Source: Burkholderiales bacterium (lineage in GTDB: Bacteria; Pseudomonadota; Gammaproteobacteria; Burkholderiales; Burkholderiaceae_C). From it: a DNA stretch of 34,369 nt. The notes under the pieces were generated by a model that did not search any database, had not been told where the DNA came from, and saw nothing but the letters and a program-made list of their open reading frames with translations. Below, one piece after another: positions 31,322 through 34,369 of this stretch (positions are counted from its first letter, which is position 1; every line of letters begins with the position of its first letter). The stretch lies in NCBI GenBank assembly GCA_025363275.1, contig JANYEE010000087.1, positions 1 to 34,369 on the forward strand. The letters run 5' to 3'. Both the position numbers and the translations under genes were made by a program.

Positions 31322-32671
31322 TCAGGCCAGCTTCTTAACCAGCACCTGGCTCTTGCGATCCCAGTTGTATTTGCGTTTGCGTGCCTCGGGCAACCAGTCG
31401 GGATCGACCTGCACGAAGCCACGCTTCAAAAACCAGTGCATGGTGCGGGTCGTCAGCACAAAAATACTGTCCAGCCCAGCCGCTTTGGCGCGCTGTTCTA
31501 CGCGTTTAAGTACCCGCTCGCCGTCGCCTTGACCTTGTACGTCCGGTGACACGGTGAGTGCGGCCATTTCGGCTGTTTTGGCCTCCGGGTACGGGTACAG
31601 CGCCGCACAGGCAAAGATAACACCGTCGTGTTCAATGATCGTGTAGTTGCCGACGTCGCGCTCAATCTCGGTGCGGCTGCGTTTGACGAGGGTGCCATCG
31701 CGCTCAAACGGCTCGATCAGTTGCAGGATGCCGCCCACGTCTTCTTCAGTAGCCTCGCGCAGACTTTCCAGCTTCTCGTCCACCACCATAGTGCCAATAC
31801 CATCGTGGACGTAGACCTCCAGCAGGATGGCGCCATCTACGGCATACGGAATGATGTGGCTGCGCTCTACGCCGCTCTTGCAGGCCTTGACGCAATGCTG
31901 CAGGTAGAAGGCGACGTCGGTCGGGTTATTGGCTGCGGGCAGTTGGGTCAGCAGCCGCTCCGCCGCTGCCAGCGGCAGCTCAGTGTCGATGGGGTTGTCC
32001 TCGCTGGCGGGCTGGGTCGGGTCCATGTGGATGCCGGGCACTTCTGTCAAAAAAATCAGCTTGTCCGCCTGCAAGGCGGTAGCCACGCTGGTGGCCACCT
32101 CTTCCATGGTCAGGTTAAAGGCTTCGCCGGTAGGTGAAAAGCCAAAGGGAGACAGCAAGACCATGGCCCCCATGTCCAGCGTGGTGGTGATGCCGGCAAT
32201 GTCCACCTTGCGCACCAGGCCGCTGTGCTGGAAGTCCACCCCATCCACAATGCCCACGGGCCGCGCGGTGATGAAGTTACCCGAGATCACGCGTACCGTG
32301 GAATCCGCCATGGGCGTGTTCGGCAGTCCTTGGCTGAACGCGGCTTCAATCTCGTAACGCAACTGGCCGGCGGCTTCTTGCGCGCAGTCTAGTGCCACTT
32401 CATCCGTAATGCGAATGCCGTGGCTGTACTTGGGGGTGTGGCCCTTGGCCTGAAGCTGCTCGTTCACTTGAGGGCGAAAGCCATGCACTAGTACGATTTT
32501 TACGCCCATGCTCTGGATCATCGCTAGGTCCTGCGCCAAGTGCGGCAGCTTACCCGCGGCGATGGCCTCGCCTGCAATGCCCACCACGAAGGTCTGGTTG
32601 CGGAACTTGTGGATGTAGGGCGCCACCGACCGAAACCAAGGGACGAAAGTGAAATTGAAGACAGAGGTCAT
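31322..32671 (-). CDS. argA: Amino-acid N-acetyltransferase (N-acetylglutamate synthase)
   Basis: This 449-residue ArgA has an N-terminal amino-acid-kinase-like domain (KIVLVHGFRPQVNEQL near residue 60, VRVISGNFITARPVG, GAMVLLSPFGFSPTGEAFNL) and a C-terminal GNAT domain from about residue 300 (AALTVSPDVQGQGDGERVL for acetyl-CoA, then FLKRGFVQV). It acetylates glutamate in the first step of arginine synthesis and is usually feedback-inhibited by arginine through the kinase-like domain. The ATG at 32671 gives the common family length; an upstream ATG at 32734 is less likely. It diverges from hrpA across 66 bp. Confidence 0.93.
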   Translation of the reverse strand: MTSVFNFTFVPWFRSVAPYIHKFRNQTFVVGIAGEAIAAGKLPHLAQDLAMIQSMGVKIVLVHGFRPQVNEQLQAKGHTPKYSHGIRITDEVALDCAQEAAGQLRYEIEAAFSQGLPNTPMADSTVRVISGNFITARPVGIVDGVDFQHSGLVRKVDIAGITTTLDMGAMVLLSPFGFSPTGEAFNLTMEEVATSVATALQADKLIFLTEVPGIHMDPTQPASEDNPIDTELPLAAAERLLTQLPAANNPTDVAFYLQHCVKACKSGVERSHIIPYAVDGAILLEVYVHDGIGTMVVDEKLESLREATEEDVGGILQLIEPFERDGTLVKRSRTEIERDVGNYTIIEHDGVIFACAALYPYPEAKTAEMAALTVSPDVQGQGDGERVLKRVEQRAKAAGLDSIFVLTTRTMHWFLKRGFVQVDPDWLPEARKRKYNWDRKSQVLVKKLA

Positions 32672-32737
32672 TGCAGTGGGGTCCGATGGGGCGTGCCAGG
32701 GCTGGGATAATCCGCAATTCTCTACGAAGACCACGCC

Positions 32738-34369
32738 TTGACAGCCAGTACGCTAAAAATCGAATTCCCAGAGTCGCTCCCGGTGTCGGGCAAACGCGAC
32801 GAAATCATGGACGCTATTGCGGCCCACCAGGTGGTCATCGTCTGTGGTGAGACCGGTTCGGGAAAGACCACGCAGTTGCCCAAGATAGCGCTGGCCATGG
32901 GCCGCGGTAAGCTGAATTACCCCATCGGTGTGCGCGGCAAGCTGATTGGGCACACCCAGCCGCGCCGTATTGCTGCCAGCAGCGTGGCCAAGCGCATTGC
33001 CGAAGAGCTGCAAACGCCGCTGGGTGATGTGGTGGGCTTCAAGGTGCGGTTCCAAGACCGCCTGTCCAAAGATGCTTCAGTCAAGCTGATGACCGACGGT
33101 ATTTTGCTGGCCGAGACGCAGACCGACCCGCTGCTGAACGCCTACGACACCATCATCATCGACGAGGCGCACGAGCGCTCTCTGAACATTGACTTCTTAC
33201 TGGGCTACCTGCGTCAGATTTTGCCGCGCAGGCCAGACCTGAAGATCATCGTCACGTCCGCCACGATCGATGCGCAGCGCTTTGCGGACCATTTCGCCAG
33301 TAGCAAGGGCCCGGCGCCCGTCATCATGGTGTCCGGGCGCATGTTCCCGGTGGAGCAGCGCTACCGGCAGTTTGAAGAATCGCGCGAGTACGACCTCAAT
33401 GATGCGATTGCCGACGGTGTGGACGAACTCTGGCGCGACCCGCACAACCAAGGCGACATTCTGGTGTTTCTACCCGGCGAGCGCGAGATTCGTGAAGCCG
33501 CCGACCACCTGCGCAAGCACGTGAGCCACCAACCGGTGATGCGCGATGTCGAGGTACTGCCCTTGTTTGCGCGCCTGAGCCCAGCCGAGCAGGATCGCAT
33601 TTTTGATGGCCACACCGGTCGGCGTATTGTGCTGGCCACCAATGTGGCCGAGACTTCGCTTACCGTGCCGGGCACGCGCTATGTGATTGACGCCGGCACA
33701 GCGCGCATCAAGCGCTACAGCTTCCGCAGCAAAGTGGAGCAACTGCTGGTAGAGCCCATCAGCCAAAGCTCGGCCAACCAGCGCGCGGGGCGCTGCGGGC
33801 GTGTGGCTAATGGTATTTGCATCCGGCTCTACGACCAAAAGGACTTTGATGGGCGGGACAAGTTCACCGATCCGGAAATTCTGCGGTCGTCCTTGGCGGG
33901 CGTTATCTTGCGGATGAAGTCGCTTCATTTGGGAATCGTCGAAGACTTTCCATTTTTAGAGCGGCCCAGTGGGAGGGCGATTGCCGACGGCTACCAGTTG
34001 CTCAACGAGTTGGGCGCCGTGGACGATGCCAACGAGCTGACGCCACTAGGACAAGAGCTAAGCCGCTTGCCACTGGACCCCAGGGTGGGGCGTATGTTGC
34101 TGGAGGCGCGGAGCCGCGAGGCGCTGGACGAGGCACTGGTGATTGCATCGGCCCTAAGCGTGCAGGATGTGCGCGACCGACCGATGGAGGCCCAGCAGCA
34201 AGCCGACGCCGCGCATCAGAAGTTTGATGACGAGAAGAGTGAGTTTTCGGGCTACCTGAAGCTCTGGAAGTGGATCAACGATGCACGCGGCGGTTCGCCC
34301 ACCACGGCACCGGGAGTTGAGGCGCTGGGGCGTTCTGCGCAGGTAAAAGGAGGAGGCCGCAGGCCGGGG
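32738..34369 (+). CDS. hrpA: ATP-dependent RNA helicase HrpA, N-terminal part
   Basis: The frame is open through the window end and shows 544 residues of a DEAH-box helicase. Motifs are Walker A GETGSGKT (37-44), QPRRIAA, DEAH (142-145), [16 protein letters not shown] and QRAGRCGR, followed by winged-helix and ratchet regions. HrpA acts on mRNA and ribosomes. A TTG at 32738 is the likely start, since an in-frame stop lies at 32708-32710 and the first ATG at 32807 would remove the conserved [16 protein letters not shown]. The last 25 or so residues are Gly/Arg-rich and unlike the usual continuation, so an in-frame insert may begin near 34290. Confidence 0.93.
   Translation, partial: MTASTLKIEFPESLPVSGKRDEIMDAIAAHQVVIVCGETGSGKTTQLPKIALAMGRGKLNYPIGVRGKLIGHTQPRRIAASSVAKRIAEELQTPLGDVVGFKVRFQDRLSKDASVKLMTDGILLAETQTDPLLNAYDTIIIDEAHERSLNIDFLLGYLRQILPRRPDLKIIVTSATIDAQRFADHFASSKGPAPVIMVSGRMFPVEQRYRQFEESREYDLNDAIADGVDELWRDPHNQGDILVFLPGEREIREAADHLRKHVSHQPVMRDVEVLPLFARLSPAEQDRIFDGHTGRRIVLATNVAETSLTVPGTRYVIDAGTARIKRYSFRSKVEQLLVEPISQSSANQRAGRCGRVANGICIRLYDQKDFDGRDKFTDPEILRSSLAGVILRMKSLHLGIVEDFPFLERPSGRAIADGYQLLNELGAVDDANELTPLGQELSRLPLDPRVGRMLLEARSREALDEALVIASALSVQDVRDRPMEAQQQADAAHQKFDDEKSEFSGYLKLWKWINDARGGSPTTAPGVEALGRSAQVKGGGRRPG

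Overview
The window looks like a chromosomal segment of a betaproteobacterium, most likely family Comamonadaceae (Rhodoferax/Polaromonas-like). The basis is high G+C, the style of the protein families (YeeN-type YebC, DUF3297, ArgA, HrpA) and an interspersed repeat typical in layout of that group. There is no rRNA, tRNA, CRISPR array, transposase or phage gene. The assignment rests on recognition, not on a database search.

Layout. Positions 2-247 are the 3' end of an rRNA 2'-O-methyltransferase gene (rlmB type). Positions 360-3683 encode a secreted Tricorn-type S41 protease. Positions 4003-6059 hold a YHYH-domain lipoprotein and a HupE/UreJ-type membrane protein with an EF-hand. From 15741 down to 6015 a long minus-strand run encodes lipid metabolism: thiolase (fadA type), the bifunctional FadB/FadJ-type protein, an SDR, two alpha/beta hydrolases, a di-iron-type metal-dependent hydrolase and a WS/DGAT acyltransferase. 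It ends in a two-gene chromate-transporter (ChrA) pair coupled to the acyltransferase. A divergent acyl-CoA dehydrogenase (15867-17030) shares a promoter region with the thiolase, and that region holds a 24-bp near-perfect palindrome.

Positions 17052-18905 carry a GAF-GGDEF diguanylate cyclase and a YebC/YeeN protein. Positions 18977-27337 look like a nucleoside salvage island. On the minus strand are ribokinase, nucleoside hydrolase and a 2-oxoglutarate/Fe(II) oxygenase. On the plus strand is a four-gene BMP-type nucleoside ABC transporter. Between the two arms lies a decayed pseudouridine-catabolism pair, a psuK remnant and a psuG pseudogene. One psuK lesion can be explained by an 11-bp tandem triplication.

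Positions 27400-34369 are mostly housekeeping: a degenerate receiver-like protein, an MnmC whose methyltransferase half has lost its start and its motifs, YggX, DsbB, a DUF3297 protein, a bidirectional terminator, ArgA, and the first 544 codons of HrpA.

The most notable items are the nucleoside island with its fossil psuK-psuG genes and its coupled 2OG oxygenase, the MnmC pseudo-methyltransferase, the palindromic operator candidate at the beta-oxidation divergent promoter, and three copies of a dispersed repeat. No wholly new multi-gene system could be demonstrated.
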